A program made the position numbers and the translations under genes. Of a stretch of 64,000 bases of DNA, positions 32,775 through 42,810 are shown one piece after another. Position 1 is the stretch's first letter, and each line of letters opens with the position of its first letter. Source of the DNA: Ditibartonella choladocola (GTDB lineage Bacteria; Pseudomonadota; Alphaproteobacteria; Rhizobiales; Rhizobiaceae); the NCBI RefSeq assembly GCF_002007565.1, contig NZ_CP015625.1:1054001-1118000 (forward strand). Reading direction: 5' to 3'. The notes under the pieces are model-generated. The model searched no databases, was not told the origin of the DNA, and saw only the letters and a list, made by a program, of their open reading frames with translations.

Positions 32775-34049
32775 ATGAGCAAAATTGGTAATAACGGGGG
32801 CGATTCAAAGAATACGCTTTATTGCTCATTCTGTGGCAAAAGCCAGCATGAGGTGCGTAAACTGATTGCCGGGCCGACAGTGTTCATTTGTGATGAATGT
32901 GTAGAGCTATGTATGGATATCATTCGTGAAGAGAACAAATCTTCAGGAGTGAAGGCTCGCGATGGCGTTCCGACACCGCAGGAAATCATGTCGGTTCTTG
33001 ATGATTATGTTATCGGGCAAGCGCATGCAAAGCGTGTTCTGGCTGTTGCTGTCCATAACCATTACAAACGTCTGGCAAACCAGTCGAAAAGTAATGACAT
33101 CGAGCTTTCAAAGTCCAATATTCTTCTGGTTGGGCCTACCGGTTGCGGTAAAACCTACCTTGCTCAAACGCTCGCGCGCATTATTGATGTGCCCTTTACT
33201 ATGGCCGATGCAACAACATTGACAGAGGCCGGTTATGTCGGTGAGGATGTCGAAAATATTATTCTGAAACTGTTACAAGCCGCCGACTACAATGTAGAGC
33301 GTGCCCAACGCGGAATCGTTTATATCGACGAGGTTGATAAGATTTCACGCAAATCCGATAATCCTTCTATTACCCGTGATGTATCGGGCGAAGGTGTGCA
33401 ACAGGCATTGTTGAAGATTATGGAAGGCACGGTTGCTTCGGTTCCGCCACAAGGTGGACGCAAACATCCGCAACAAGAATTTTTGCAAGTGGATACAACA
33501 AACATCCTGTTTATTTGCGGCGGTGCGTTTTCAGGCCTTGAAAAAATTATCTCCGCACGTGGAGAAAAGACATCCATCGGTTTTGGTGCCACGGTCAAAG
33601 CGCCTGATGAACGTCGTATAGGCGAGATTTTCCATGATCTTGAACCGGAAGATCTGTTAAAATTCGGTTTGATACCGGAATTTGTCGGACGTTTGCCGGT
33701 TATTGCCACATTGGAAGATCTTGATGTGGACGCATTGGTTCAGATTTTGTCGAAGCCGAAAAATGCTTTGGTTAAACAATATCAACGTCTGTTCGAGATG
33801 GAAGATGTCAAATTGACTTTTCATGATGATGCTTTGCGTGCAATTGCCAATAAAGCAATCGAACGCAAGACAGGCGCACGTGGTCTGCGTTCCATTATGG
33901 AAAAGATTTTGCTTGATACGATGTTTGAACTTCCAACCCTTGAAGGCGTTCAGGAAGTGGTTATTTCGAGTGATGTTGTCGAAGGCAAAGCGCGTCCGCT
34001 TTATATCTATGCCGAGAGAGACCATCCGAAAGAAAATGCCTCTGCCTGA
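32775..34049 (+). CDS. clpX: ATP-dependent Clp protease ATP-binding subunit ClpX
   Basis: A 424-residue AAA+ unfoldase that feeds substrates to ClpP. The N-terminal zinc domain has its four Cys in [10 protein letters not shown] and [10 protein letters not shown]. Walker A is GPTGCGKT, Walker B is [11 protein letters not shown], and the pore loop GYVGED is present. AAAGG precedes the ATG. A 241-bp gap after clpP suggests its own promoter. Confidence 0.97.
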   Translation: MSKIGNNGGDSKNTLYCSFCGKSQHEVRKLIAGPTVFICDECVELCMDIIREENKSSGVKARDGVPTPQEIMSVLDDYVIGQAHAKRVLAVAVHNHYKRLANQSKSNDIELSKSNILLVGPTGCGKTYLAQTLARIIDVPFTMADATTLTEAGYVGEDVENIILKLLQAADYNVERAQRGIVYIDEVDKISRKSDNPSITRDVSGEGVQQALLKIMEGTVASVPPQGGRKHPQQEFLQVDTTNILFICGGAFSGLEKIISARGEKTSIGFGATVKAPDERRIGEIFHDLEPEDLLKFGLIPEFVGRLPVIATLEDLDVDALVQILSKPKNALVKQYQRLFEMEDVKLTFHDDALRAIANKAIERKTGARGLRSIMEKILLDTMFELPTLEGVQEVVISSDVVEGKARPLYIYAERDHPKENASA

Positions 34050-34225
34050 TTGAACGGTTATATCGGTTGGCAATTCAAAGTTTGAACGGTGTTGTGTTCC
34101 GGTTTCGCGTAGCTCTTGATTTATTGGTGGAAACACACCACCTAATCCCTTTGTGCGTGGGCATTTGCTTATTTTAAGGGGTGCCGACGTTGCAAACGAG
34201 CCTCAGGCTCCAGAAAGGAAATGTT

Positions 34226-36652
34226 ATGCAACATGATTTAGAGAAGACGGCGGATGTCGGCGATAAGCTTTATGCTGTTTTGCCGCTTCGCGATATTGTT
34301 GTCTTCCCCCATATGATTGTGCCGCTTTTCGTTGGTCGCGAAAAATCCATACGTGCTCTTGAAGAGGCGATGGGTCAGGATAAGCAAATACTTCTGGCAA
34401 CCCAGAAGAATGCCTCTGATGATGATCCGAAGGCCGACGATATATATGATGTCGGTACATTGGCAAATGTACTGCAATTGTTAAAGTTGCCGGACGGTAC
34501 AGTAAAAGTTCTGGTTGAAGGTGTTAAGCGCGCCAAGATTAGCGGTTTTTCCGATAATCCGGACTATCATCAGGCTTATGCAACGCCTCTTGATGAACCG
34601 GAAGAAGATAAAGTCGAAATCGAGGCTTTGATGCGCTCGGTTGTTTCCGACTTTGAAAATTACGTGAAATTGAACAAAAAGATTTCACCGGAAGTCATCG
34701 GTGCTGTCAGCCAGATAGACGACGCAACAAAACTTGCCGATACGGTCGCTTCACATCTGGCAATCAAGCTTTCCGAAAAACAGGAAATGCTTGCATTGTT
34801 ATCTGTCCGTGAAAGGCTCGAAAAAGCGCTTGCCTTTATGGAAGGCGAGATTTCTGTCTTGCAAGTTGAAAAACGGATACGTTCGCGGGTTAAACGCCAG
34901 ATGGAGAAAACCCAGCGCGAATATTATCTCAATGAGCAGATGAAAGCTATCCAGAAAGAATTGGGTGATGGCGAAGACGGCCATGACGAGATTTCCGAAC
35001 TGGAAGAGCGTATCAAAAAAACCAAATTGTCGAAGGAAGCCCGCGAAAAGGCAGAAGGTGAAGTCAAGAAACTTCGCAATATGTCACCAATGTCGGCTGA
35101 AGCGACAGTTATCCGCAATTATCTTGATTGGCTCCTTGGTATCCCTTGGGGCAAAAAATCCAAGATCAAGAATGATCTCGACTATGCTGAAAATGTCATG
35201 GATGAAGAACATTTCGGTCTTGAGAAGGTCAAAGAACGTATTGTCGAATATCTGGCTGTGCAGAGCCGTGCAGCAAAGGTAAAAGGGCCGATTATCTGTC
35301 TTGTCGGACCGCCCGGAGTTGGTAAGACATCGCTTGCCCGTTCGATTGCCAAAGCAACAGGGCGCGAATATGTCCGTATGTCATTGGGTGGTGTACGTGA
35401 TGAAGCGGAAATTCGCGGTCACCGTCGTACCTATATCGGGTCCATGCCTGGCAAGATCATCCAGTCGATGAAAAAGGCGAAGAAGAACAATCCGCTTTTC
35501 CTTCTCGACGAGATTGACAAGATGGGGCAGGATTTCAGAGGTGATCCTTCATCGGCTTTACTGGAAGTTCTTGATCCTGAGCAGAACAACACGTTTATGG
35601 ACCATTATCTCGAAGTCGAATATGATCTTTCGGATGTGATGTTTGTGACGACTGCCAATACGCTGAATATTCCCGAACCGTTAATGGATCGTATGGAAAT
35701 CATCCGTATTGCCGGTTACACGGAAGAAGAAAAAATGGAGATTGCCAAACGCCATCTTCTGCCGAAAGTCATGAAGGAACATTCTCTTTCCAAGAAAGAG
35801 TTTGTCGTGACTGACGAGGCAATCCGTTCGATCATACAATACTACACGCGCGAAGCGGGTGTGCGTAGCCTTGAACGCGAATTGATGAAGCTTGCACGTA
35901 AGGCAGTGACAGAGATCGTCAAAAAAGAAAAGAAGGCGGTCAAGGTCGATGATAACAACATTGACGAGTTCCTCGGTGTCAAACGGTTCCGTTATGGACA
36001 GATTGAAGGCGAGGATCAGGTCGGGGTTGTTACAGGACTTGCGTGGACGGAAGTCGGTGGCGAGCTTTTGACCATCGAAGGCGTCATGATGCCGGGTAAA
36101 GGCAAGATGACAGTCACCGGTAATCTGCGTGATGTTATGAAGGAGTCAATTTCGGCTGCTGCGTCATACGTCCGCTCGCGTGCTGTCGATTTCGGTATAG
36201 AGCCGCCATTGTTCGAGCGTCGTGATATTCACGTTCATGTACCCGAAGGGGCAACCCCGAAGGACGGTCCTTCGGCAGGTGTTGCTATGGTAACAGCCAT
36301 TGTGTCTGTTCTCACCGGCATACCTGTTCACAAGGATATTGCGATGACTGGTGAAATTACCTTACGCGGCAGGATTTTGCCAATCGGTGGTTTGAAAGAA
36401 AAATTGCTTGCGGCGTTACGCGGCGGTATCAAGAAGGTGCTCATTCCGGAAGAGAATGCCAAAGACCTTGTCGATATTCCCGATAACGTTAAAAACAATA
36501 TGGAAATTGTTCCGGTAAGTTTTGCAAGTGAAGTTCTCGATCACGCTCTGGTTCGCCGGCCTGAACCGATCGAATGGGTAGAGCCGACAACCCCCGCTGT
36601 TGGCGGCAATATTACAGGTGATGAAGACGGTGTTGCTTCGATTGCACACTGA
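34226..36652 (+). CDS. lon: ATP-dependent protease Lon
   Basis: An 808-residue Lon: N-terminal substrate domain (PLRDIVVFPHMIVPLFVGR), coiled region, AAA+ module with GPPGVGKTSLARSIA and FLLDEIDKMG, and the C-terminal serine protease domain with the catalytic Ser in PKDGPSAGVAM and Lys in GGLKEKLLAA. ATG 34226 (MQHDLEK) has AAAGGA six bases upstream. The GTG-led upstream extension is not supported. A terminator follows. Confidence 0.97.
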   Translation: MQHDLEKTADVGDKLYAVLPLRDIVVFPHMIVPLFVGREKSIRALEEAMGQDKQILLATQKNASDDDPKADDIYDVGTLANVLQLLKLPDGTVKVLVEGVKRAKISGFSDNPDYHQAYATPLDEPEEDKVEIEALMRSVVSDFENYVKLNKKISPEVIGAVSQIDDATKLADTVASHLAIKLSEKQEMLALLSVRERLEKALAFMEGEISVLQVEKRIRSRVKRQMEKTQREYYLNEQMKAIQKELGDGEDGHDEISELEERIKKTKLSKEAREKAEGEVKKLRNMSPMSAEATVIRNYLDWLLGIPWGKKSKIKNDLDYAENVMDEEHFGLEKVKERIVEYLAVQSRAAKVKGPIICLVGPPGVGKTSLARSIAKATGREYVRMSLGGVRDEAEIRGHRRTYIGSMPGKIIQSMKKAKKNNPLFLLDEIDKMGQDFRGDPSSALLEVLDPEQNNTFMDHYLEVEYDLSDVMFVTTANTLNIPEPLMDRMEIIRIAGYTEEEKMEIAKRHLLPKVMKEHSLSKKEFVVTDEAIRSIIQYYTREAGVRSLERELMKLARKAVTEIVKKEKKAVKVDDNNIDEFLGVKRFRYGQIEGEDQVGVVTGLAWTEVGGELLTIEGVMMPGKGKMTVTGNLRDVMKESISAAASYVRSRAVDFGIEPPLFERRDIHVHVPEGATPKDGPSAGVAMVTAIVSVLTGIPVHKDIAMTGEITLRGRILPIGGLKEKLLAALRGGIKKVLIPEENAKDLVDIPDNVKNNMEIVPVSFASEVLDHALVRRPEPIEWVEPTTPAVGGNITGDEDGVASIAH

Positions 36653-36687
36653 ATCACTAGTCGATTAAATGGTTAAACAAACGTCGG

Positions 36688-36718
36688 AAAAGGCAGCTTT
36701 CTGCTGCCTTTTCTTTTT
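36688..36718 (+). terminator. Rho-independent terminator after lon
   Basis: Arms AAAAGGCAGC (36688-36697) and GCTGCCTTTT (36703-36712) form a perfect 10-bp stem with a 5-base loop, followed by CTTTTT. Confidence 0.92.
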
Positions 36719-36892
36719 AACCTTGTTTTACAAGTGTTAAATGCGGTATTTTTTCCGTGAATAACTGTGATTTTCCCGTTAATTCGGGCTTTTTTTGTCG
36801 AAATTGGCTTCTGTTTGCCATAGTTTTCAATAAACTCGCACCCAACCGGTTGAATCAATATTGTCCGGTCATAGAAAGAAAGGAATTATCCA

Positions 36893-37171
36893 ATGAATAA
36901 GAACGAATTGGTCAGCTCTGTAGCTGAAAAAGCCGGCATAACAAAAACGCAAGCTGCTTCGGCTGTGGACGCCTTCATTGCTTCCGTTACCGATGCTTTG
37001 AAAGATGGCGGTGACGTTCGTCTTCCCGGATTCGGTTCATTTGAAGTTTCCCACCGTGCGGCTACAAAAGGACGCAATCCTTCTACTGGCGCAGAAATCA
37101 ACATTCCTGCCCGCAACGTTCCGAAGTTTTCGGCCGGTAAAGGCTTGAAGGACGCCGTCAACAGTAAATAA
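36893..37171 (+). CDS. hupB: DNA-binding protein HU
   Basis: A 92-residue HU-family nucleoid protein. MNKNELVSSVAEKAGI, GFGSFEVSHRAATKGRNPSTG (the DNA-bending arm) and the C-terminal KFSAGKGLKDAVN are diagnostic. AAAGGA precedes the ATG at good spacing. It follows lon, as in most proteobacteria, and ends at a terminator. Confidence 0.97.
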   Translation: MNKNELVSSVAEKAGITKTQAASAVDAFIASVTDALKDGGDVRLPGFGSFEVSHRAATKGRNPSTGAEINIPARNVPKFSAGKGLKDAVNSK

Positions 37172-37185
37172 TAAAAAATCATTTT

Positions 37186-37222
37186 AAAAGCCCGACCTTT
37201 ATTCCAAGTGTCGGGCTTTTTA
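37186..37222 (+). terminator. Rho-independent terminator after hupB
   Basis: Arms AAAAGCCCGAC (37186-37196) and GTCGGGCTTTT (37210-37220) pair over 11 bp. With T runs outside both arms it may also serve the convergent gene ending at 37242. Confidence 0.9.
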
Positions 37223-37241
37223 TTGTCTAGATCGAATTATT

Positions 37242-37871
37242 CTACAGATTTTTCAAATCCATATATTGCTTCAGTTCGTCAATAAATTCCTGAAGTTCAT
37301 GAACATTTTTGGCACGGTTATATTTCTGGCACCACTTGCGTGGCGATATAATCCCCGTCTCACCAATTCCGTCGACCAATACAAGGGTAGGGCTGCCGTT
37401 CCTTGAACTTAAGAGTATATTGTCGAATTTCAGGTCGTAACAAATGATGCGGGTTGTCTTTACCCAGTCAATAAAATCCGCGATTTCATTGCGATAATGT
37501 GGAATTTCGGCTTTGTGCGCGCCAAACGGTTTGGCATAGTTTCCCGACAAATCCCGTTCAGCTTTAACAAGCAATCCCCAACCGATGTCTGTGGAAACAA
37601 TACCTGCTATTTGCATCAGATGTTTTTCATTCTGTGCTTTTTCGGGATCGGGAAAATGACGCATATATTCGCGGATTTCACGTGTGTTCGGCGTGTTTAT
37701 ATCAACGGCTTTTCGCATTTGACGCAATGGTGAAAATCCGGCAATTTTTTCCCGCCATGCTTTCGACGGAATTTTTATCAGATAATCGGGATCACTCTTG
37801 TTGACATAGACCGAGCGCGTTAGCCCTTCAAATAACGGCTTTTTATCCGATAAACTAAGGATATAATCCAT
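37242..37871 (-). CDS. YrbL-family kinase-like protein
   Basis: A 209-residue protein resembling the PhoP-network YrbL family, with a compact kinase-like fold: VYVNKSDPDYLIKIP (candidate ATP-binding Lys), CYDLKFDNILL at residues 144-154 (like the kinase catalytic D-x-K-x-x-N loop) and VLVDGIGETG (166-170, like DFG). The substrate is unknown; it may phosphorylate a small molecule or sugar. It converges on hupB and follows gph by 60 bases. Confidence 0.75.
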   Translation of the reverse strand: MDYILSLSDKKPLFEGLTRSVYVNKSDPDYLIKIPSKAWREKIAGFSPLRQMRKAVDINTPNTREIREYMRHFPDPEKAQNEKHLMQIAGIVSTDIGWGLLVKAERDLSGNYAKPFGAHKAEIPHYRNEIADFIDWVKTTRIICYDLKFDNILLSSRNGSPTLVLVDGIGETGIISPRKWCQKYNRAKNVHELQEFIDELKQYMDLKNL

Positions 37872-37931
37872 TTTGACCTGATCTCGCTGTCGTAAAATCC
37901 GGAAAATATAGCCTTCCTGTCGCCTGGAATG

Positions 37932-38606
37932 TCAGCCAAGACACTTGGCAACAAGTTGCGGTGTCAATTCATTGAAATGACTTATTATTTTCGTCGGATT
38001 AAATGCGCTGACAGGTTTGTCTGTATAGCCGAAATCGACTGCGATCACCGGAATATCGGCACTTTGAGCGGCAAGAATATCTGCCTGACTATCGCCGACC
38101 ATCAGAGCTTTTTCAGGACTGCAACCGGCACGCTCGATGGTGGAGAGGATATGGCGTGCATCCGGTTTATGATAGGTAAATGTGTCTCCGCCAACAATGG
38201 TTGCAAAACGGCCTGCTTCCCCCATTCCCTCTAGCAGACGACGTGCCAGTTTTTCATGTTTGTTGGTACAGACAGCAAGTTTGTAACCTGTTTTGGAAAG
38301 CGCGTCGAGTGACGCATCTGCGCCAGCAAAGAATTGCGTTTTACCGGGCATATTTTCAGCATAATGACGCAGGAAAGTTGCAAGTAACTGCTCGACATGG
38401 TTCTCATCCGGTTTGATGTTCTGGAATGCGAGTGCACGCTCGATCATAATCCGTCCACCCATGCCGACGAGACGGCGAATATCATCGGGTGCGAAAGTCT
38501 TCAGCCCTTCTTGGCTAAGACAGAAATTGAGACTGTCAAGCAAATCCGGTGCTGAATCAACAAGTGTTCCGTCAAGATCGAAGACAATTATGGGCGAGAT
38601 ACTCAT
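37932..38606 (-). CDS. gph: Phosphoglycolate phosphatase (HAD superfamily)
   Basis: A 224-residue HAD hydrolase removing phosphate from 2-phosphoglycolate, a DNA repair or metabolic by-product. Motif I is [14 protein letters not shown], motif II lies in LAVCTNKH, motif III in YHKPDA and motif IV in [14 protein letters not shown] chose ATG 38606 (MSISPII) because GAGGGG precedes it and it overlaps the trmFO stop as ATGA, implying coupling. The upstream in-frame ATG at 38639 lies inside trmFO. Confidence 0.92.
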   Translation of the reverse strand: MSISPIIVFDLDGTLVDSAPDLLDSLNFCLSQEGLKTFAPDDIRRLVGMGGRIMIERALAFQNIKPDENHVEQLLATFLRHYAENMPGKTQFFAGADASLDALSKTGYKLAVCTNKHEKLARRLLEGMGEAGRFATIVGGDTFTYHKPDARHILSTIERAGCSPEKALMVGDSQADILAAQSADIPVIAVDFGYTDKPVSAFNPTKIISHFNELTPQLVAKCLG

Positions 38607-40012
38607 TGGATTTTCCCCTCGTTCAACCATGTTTTGCAATCAGCGAGTGCGCGTGCTGTCAAAGCGCGTTTTTTCGCCAGAATTTTTTCTTTTCCACGTA
38701 AACGTATACCATCCTGTTTTTCAACCTCTACCGGTGGAAACAGTCCGAAATTGATATTCATCGGTTGAAACGATTGTTTGCCGGTGTCTTCTGTCGGAAG
38801 ATGTCCACGGGTTATGTGATTAAGCAATGCACCGAATGCGGTCGTAACCGGCGGCAGTTTCGGTTTCACGCCATTATAATCGGCAATCGCAAAACGTCCG
38901 GCAACAAGCCCCATTGCTGCCGATTCCACATAGCCTTCACACCCCGTCATTTGACCGGCAAAGCGCAATCGTTCAAGCTTTTTCAGCCTTAAAGTTTCGT
39001 CGAGCAGAACAGGCGAGTTGAGATAGGTGTTGCGATGGATACCGCCAAGACGTGCAAATTCTGCATTTTCAAGTCCCGGTATAGAGCGGAAAATGCGCGT
39101 TTGTTCCCCATATTTGAGCTTGGTTTGAAATCCGACCATATTGTAAAGCGTTCCCAAGGCATTGTCCTGTCTCAACTGGACAATGGCATAAGCTTTTACA
39201 GTCGGGTTATGCGCATTGGTAAGTCCCATCGGTTTCATCGGGCCATGACGTAAAGTCTCGCTTCCGCGCTCGGCCATGACTTCGATCGGCAGGCAACCAT
39301 CGAAATAGGGCACTTTTTCAAAATCGTGAAATTCGGCTTTTTCGCCTTCCATCAACGCTTTCACGAAGTTTTCATATTGTTCTTTGTCGAGCGGGCAATT
39401 GATATAATCCTTGCCTGTACCCCCTGGTCCAACTTTGTCATAACGGGACTGGTACCAACAAATATCCATATCAATCGTATCTTTATATACGATCGGAGCA
39501 ATAGCATCGTAAAAGGAAAGGGCATCGGCGCCGGTAACAGTGGAAATAGCCTCTGCAAGACGGGGAGAGGTTAGCGGGCCGGTTGCAATAATAACGTTAC
39601 CCCATTCTTCCGGAGGAAGCGTTGCAAGCTCTCCCCGATCAATGTCAATGAGCGGGTGGTTTTCTATTTTCTCTGTTATTGTTCGGGAAAAAATGTCGCG
39701 ATCTACCGCAAGTGCACTTCCGGCAGGAACCTGATGATCGTCGGCAACTTTCATGACAAGCGAATGGGCAAGCCGCATTTCGGCATGAAGCAAGCCGACC
39801 GCATTGGTGGCAGCGTCATCCGAGCGAAGTGAATTGGAACATACAAGTTCGGCAAGCCCCGCGGTTTTGTGTGCCGGTGTTTGTTTGACCGGCCGCATCT
39901 CATGCAAAACCACCGGAATACCGGCTTCTGCTATCTGCCAGGCAGCTTCCGAACCTGATAAACCGCCACCGATAACATGGATCGGCTTGTTGGAAAAATT
40001 CGACATTGGCAT
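38603..40012 (-). CDS. trmFO: Methylenetetrahydrofolate-tRNA (uracil-54-C5)-methyltransferase TrmFO
   Basis: A 469-residue FAD protein that makes ribothymidine-54 in tRNA using methylene-THF. The FAD motif [17 protein letters not shown] is at the N-terminus, followed by [17 protein letters not shown] (catalytic Cys) and the C-terminal GGIHRNTY and [16 protein letters not shown] segments. MPM and M start sites (40012 or 40006) are both possible; neither has a strong Shine-Dalgarno. It is coupled to gph downstream. Confidence 0.94.
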   Translation of the reverse strand: MPMSNFSNKPIHVIGGGLSGSEAAWQIAEAGIPVVLHEMRPVKQTPAHKTAGLAELVCSNSLRSDDAATNAVGLLHAEMRLAHSLVMKVADDHQVPAGSALAVDRDIFSRTITEKIENHPLIDIDRGELATLPPEEWGNVIIATGPLTSPRLAEAISTVTGADALSFYDAIAPIVYKDTIDMDICWYQSRYDKVGPGGTGKDYINCPLDKEQYENFVKALMEGEKAEFHDFEKVPYFDGCLPIEVMAERGSETLRHGPMKPMGLTNAHNPTVKAYAIVQLRQDNALGTLYNMVGFQTKLKYGEQTRIFRSIPGLENAEFARLGGIHRNTYLNSPVLLDETLRLKKLERLRFAGQMTGCEGYVESAAMGLVAGRFAIADYNGVKPKLPPVTTAFGALLNHITRGHLPTEDTGKQSFQPMNINFGLFPPVEVEKQDGIRLRGKEKILAKKRALTARALADCKTWLNEGKIQ

Positions 40013-40020
40013 TCTTTGCG

Positions 40021-40084
40021 TTAAATTATAAAAATCAGGGTGTTAAATTATAAAATCCGGCGTTACCCTATAAAAATCCGGATA
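40021..40084. repeat. Three-copy AT-rich tandem repeat upstream of trmFO
   Basis: Units at 40021-40042, 40043-40062 and 40063-40084 share TTAAATTATAAAAATCCGG-like sequence (22, 20 and 22 bases). They start nine bases upstream of the trmFO ATG, in its leader, and each contains CTATAAAA or ATTATAAAA on the plus strand. Confidence 0.7.
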
Positions 40085-40867
40085 TAAGCCGGTCAATATC
40101 ATCTTATGGCAGAAAAAGCACGGATATAATGAAGCCTTTCAGCTCGTACAGGCAATAGGTTCAATGCCGATATTCAGGCCTATCAAGGGAAAACGGTAGC
40201 GACAAAAATCATCGAATTTTTGACTATGTGAGGCCGCAGGATGTAATTGATTATCAATCGTTCTTCAGCCATTATTTAATGCGCGTAACCGGAAAATTCT
40301 TATAAAATGGCCTGACATAGCATGGATTATCGCCGGTCTTTCAGACGTGCACAAAATTGGACGCACTCGATCAATCGGCTTTTCAACAACCGGATTTCTA
40401 ACGCTCGCGAATCAATCATTCATATCGGTTTTCAAGGAAACGGGGCAATGAAAAGTCCAGTCAGTCTGGATGGGGAGGTTGCCGACCGATGTTTATCGGA
40501 AATATTTTTTCATTGTTTATAAGGAGCCCAAAAAACTCCAAACGGGATGCGCAACGAGTGCATTGCAGATTTTTGTTCGTCGCAGTCGACTGGTCTACCG
40601 ACGATCGCATCTCGTCGAAAAATAAACAGACGCTGACTTTCTCGCTAAAGCCGACCGGATGATTGTTCGACTTTTATTCAAGCTTTTACGGAGCAATCCC
40701 GAAATTTCGATGAAGACAGAAGATTTACGTGTATTACAGATCTTCAAAGGGGTATTTTGTTGAAATGGTTTTCCGATTATCGTTTGTTAACAAACCGGAT
40801 TGTGTGATTTTGATCTATCTTCTACGCCAAATAAGCGTTAAAAAACGCAAGAGTCGGCTTTTTTCCT
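40085..40867. other. Long gene-free gap between trmFO and tRNA-Leu
   Basis: Nearly 800 bases with only short frames. The longest (40322-40522, 66 codons) resembles nothing I know and has no Shine-Dalgarno. GCGTT/AACGC near 40834-40847 is a small hairpin. I find no recognisable gene remnant, IS end or RNA gene. Confidence 0.45.
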
Positions 40868-40895
40868 TTGATTGATAGAAATTGAATGATATAGA
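40868..40895 (+). promoter_or_regulatory. Putative promoter of tRNA-Leu
   Basis: TTGATT (40868-40873) and TATAGA (40890-40895) with a 16-base spacer, about 46 bases before the tRNA. Confidence 0.4.
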
Positions 40896-40941
40896 GACGC
40901 CGCTTGCCTATGGTTTGTTGCAAACCTGATTGTCAGGATTT

Positions 40942-41024
40942 GCGGATGTGGCGAAATTGGTAGACGCACCAGATTTAGGTTCTGGCGGGTAACCGTGGGG
41001 GTTCGAGTCCCTTCATCCGCACCA
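40942..41024 (+). tRNA. tRNA-Leu (anticodon TAG)
   Basis: Acceptor arms GCGGATG and CATCCGC with encoded CCA, a D arm with GGTAGACGC, anticodon loop TTTAGGT between CCAGA and TCTGG, a short class II variable arm, and T loop GTTCGAGTC. The anticodon TAG reads CUN leucine codons. Confidence 0.96.
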
Positions 41025-41174
41025 CAGCAACAACCTTGAATGCAAAGAGAATTTTTGCGGGGTTACGCTTGAGGCGGAAGCCCGCTTCATGGTATTCTGA
41101 CGCTTTAGTGTTGGAGCAGAATTGGTATCGGACAGGGCTTAAGCACTTGTCCTTAGAAAAATGAAGGTTGTTCG

Positions 41175-42671
41175 ATGCAAGTTACCGAGACGCTTAATAA
41201 GGGATTGGAGCGCGAGATCAAGGTAGTGATCCCGGCTAAAGATCTGGAAGCAAAATTAAATGAACGTCTTGACGACGCTAAAGACAAGGTCAAGCTGAAC
41301 GGCTTCCGCCCTGGTAAAGTGCCTGTCAGCCATTTGAAAAAGATGTATGGCAAGTCTTTCATGGCTGACGTCATCAACGAAATTTTGAAGGACACACCCC
41401 GTTCAATTCTTTCAGACCGTAATGAACGTTCGGCTACCCAGCCGGAAATAGATATGAGCGAAGATGAAAAAGAAGCCGAAAAGGTTTTGAACGGAGACGC
41501 CGATTTCGTCTTTACACTCAAATATGAAGTTTTGCCGAAATTCGATCTCAAGGATGTTTCCGGTATTGCTGTCACCCGTGAAGTTGTTGAAGTTCCTGAA
41601 ACCGACATTGATAAACAGGTCGAGCGCGTTCTTTCTTCAACCCGTACTTATACGGAAAAGAAAGGTAAAGCCGAAGAGGGTGATCGGGTAACGATTGATT
41701 ATCTTGGCAAGCTTGACGGAACACCGTTCGAGGGTGGTGCAGACAATGATGCCCAACTCGTTCTTGGTTCAAAACAGTTTATTCCGGGTTTTGAAGAACA
41801 GCTTATCGGCGTAAAAGCCGGAGATAAAAAGGTCATCACAGTAAAATTCCCTGATGATTACAATGCAAAACATCTTGCCGGTAAGGAAGCAACTTTCGAC
41901 ATCACTGTAAAGGAAGTTTCAAAACCGGACGAACTCAAGATCGACGATGAGGCCGCCAAAAAGCTTGGTCTCGAATCACTGCAAAAGCTTCGCGATGTCA
42001 TTCGTGAGCAGATTGAAAATCAATATGGTACAATTACCCGCCAAAAGGTAAAACGCCAGATTCTTGATGCTCTTGACAATGATTATGATTTCGAGACACC
42101 TGAACGCTTGGTCAATGTGGAATTCAATAATATCTGGGCACAGATTACCAATGAATTGAAGCAGGCCGGTCGCACTTTCGAGGATGAGGAGACAACAGAA
42201 GAAGCAGCTCGTGATGAATATCGCAAGCTTGCCGAACGCCGTGTCCGCCTTGGTCTTGTTTTGTCCGAAATCGGTGAAAAGGCCGGAATCAACGTTTCGG
42301 AAGATGAGTTGCAACGTGCGGTTTACGATCAGGTTCGTCAGTATCCCGGACAAGAAAAGCAGATTATCGAATTTTTCCGTCGCACTCCCGATGCAGTTGC
42401 CAATTTGCGTGCACCGATCTTTGAAGAAAAGGTTGTCGATCATCTCTTGGGCAAAGTCAAAGTTACTGACAAGAAAGTAACGGCTGAAGAACTGCTGAAA
42501 GAGGACGAAGACGAAACGTCGCCGAAGAAATCCGGCTCCAAGAAGAAGGCTGAAAGCAAGAAGTCCGACGACAAAAAGTCGGATGAAAAGAAAGCTGCTT
42601 CAAAATCTCAGAGTGAAGAAAAAGCTCCGGCCAAAAAGCCGGCTGCCAAGAAAACAGCCAAAAAAGATTGA
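41175..42671 (+). CDS. tig: Trigger factor
   Basis: A 498-residue ribosome-associated chaperone and prolyl isomerase. The ribosome-binding signature GFRPGKVP is near residue 44, the FKBP-like domain about 155-245 ([19 protein letters not shown]), then the helical C-domain. The last 55 residues or so are a low-complexity Lys/Ser/Glu/Ala tail ending [10 protein letters not shown], longer than in E. coli but usual in some alphaproteobacteria. It has its own terminator. Confidence 0.96.
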   Translation: MQVTETLNKGLEREIKVVIPAKDLEAKLNERLDDAKDKVKLNGFRPGKVPVSHLKKMYGKSFMADVINEILKDTPRSILSDRNERSATQPEIDMSEDEKEAEKVLNGDADFVFTLKYEVLPKFDLKDVSGIAVTREVVEVPETDIDKQVERVLSSTRTYTEKKGKAEEGDRVTIDYLGKLDGTPFEGGADNDAQLVLGSKQFIPGFEEQLIGVKAGDKKVITVKFPDDYNAKHLAGKEATFDITVKEVSKPDELKIDDEAAKKLGLESLQKLRDVIREQIENQYGTITRQKVKRQILDALDNDYDFETPERLVNVEFNNIWAQITNELKQAGRTFEDEETTEEAARDEYRKLAERRVRLGLVLSEIGEKAGINVSEDELQRAVYDQVRQYPGQEKQIIEFFRRTPDAVANLRAPIFEEKVVDHLLGKVKVTDKKVTAEELLKEDEDETSPKKSGSKKKAESKKSDDKKSDEKKAASKSQSEEKAPAKKPAAKKTAKKD

Positions 42672-42694
42672 TTTGCTTTTGAAAGCGAATTTAT

Positions 42695-42719
42695 GGCCCG
42701 GTTTTTCCGGGCCTTTTTT
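42695..42719 (+). terminator. Rho-independent terminator after tig
   Basis: Arms GGCCCGG (42695-42701) and CCGGGCC (42707-42713) with a TTTTT loop and a six-T tail. Confidence 0.93.
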
Positions 42720-42810
42720 ATAAGCCCGACACTCTTTACTTGCACTTGGCGCTTGTTTGGACTAGCCATTAGAGACAATTTTATTTTGAAATAACTATGA
42801 TGGATTTCTG

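Noticed and set aside
40322-40522. A 66-codon frame in the trmFO to tRNA-Leu gap
   Set aside because: No Shine-Dalgarno, no recognisable domain, and of a length expected by chance.
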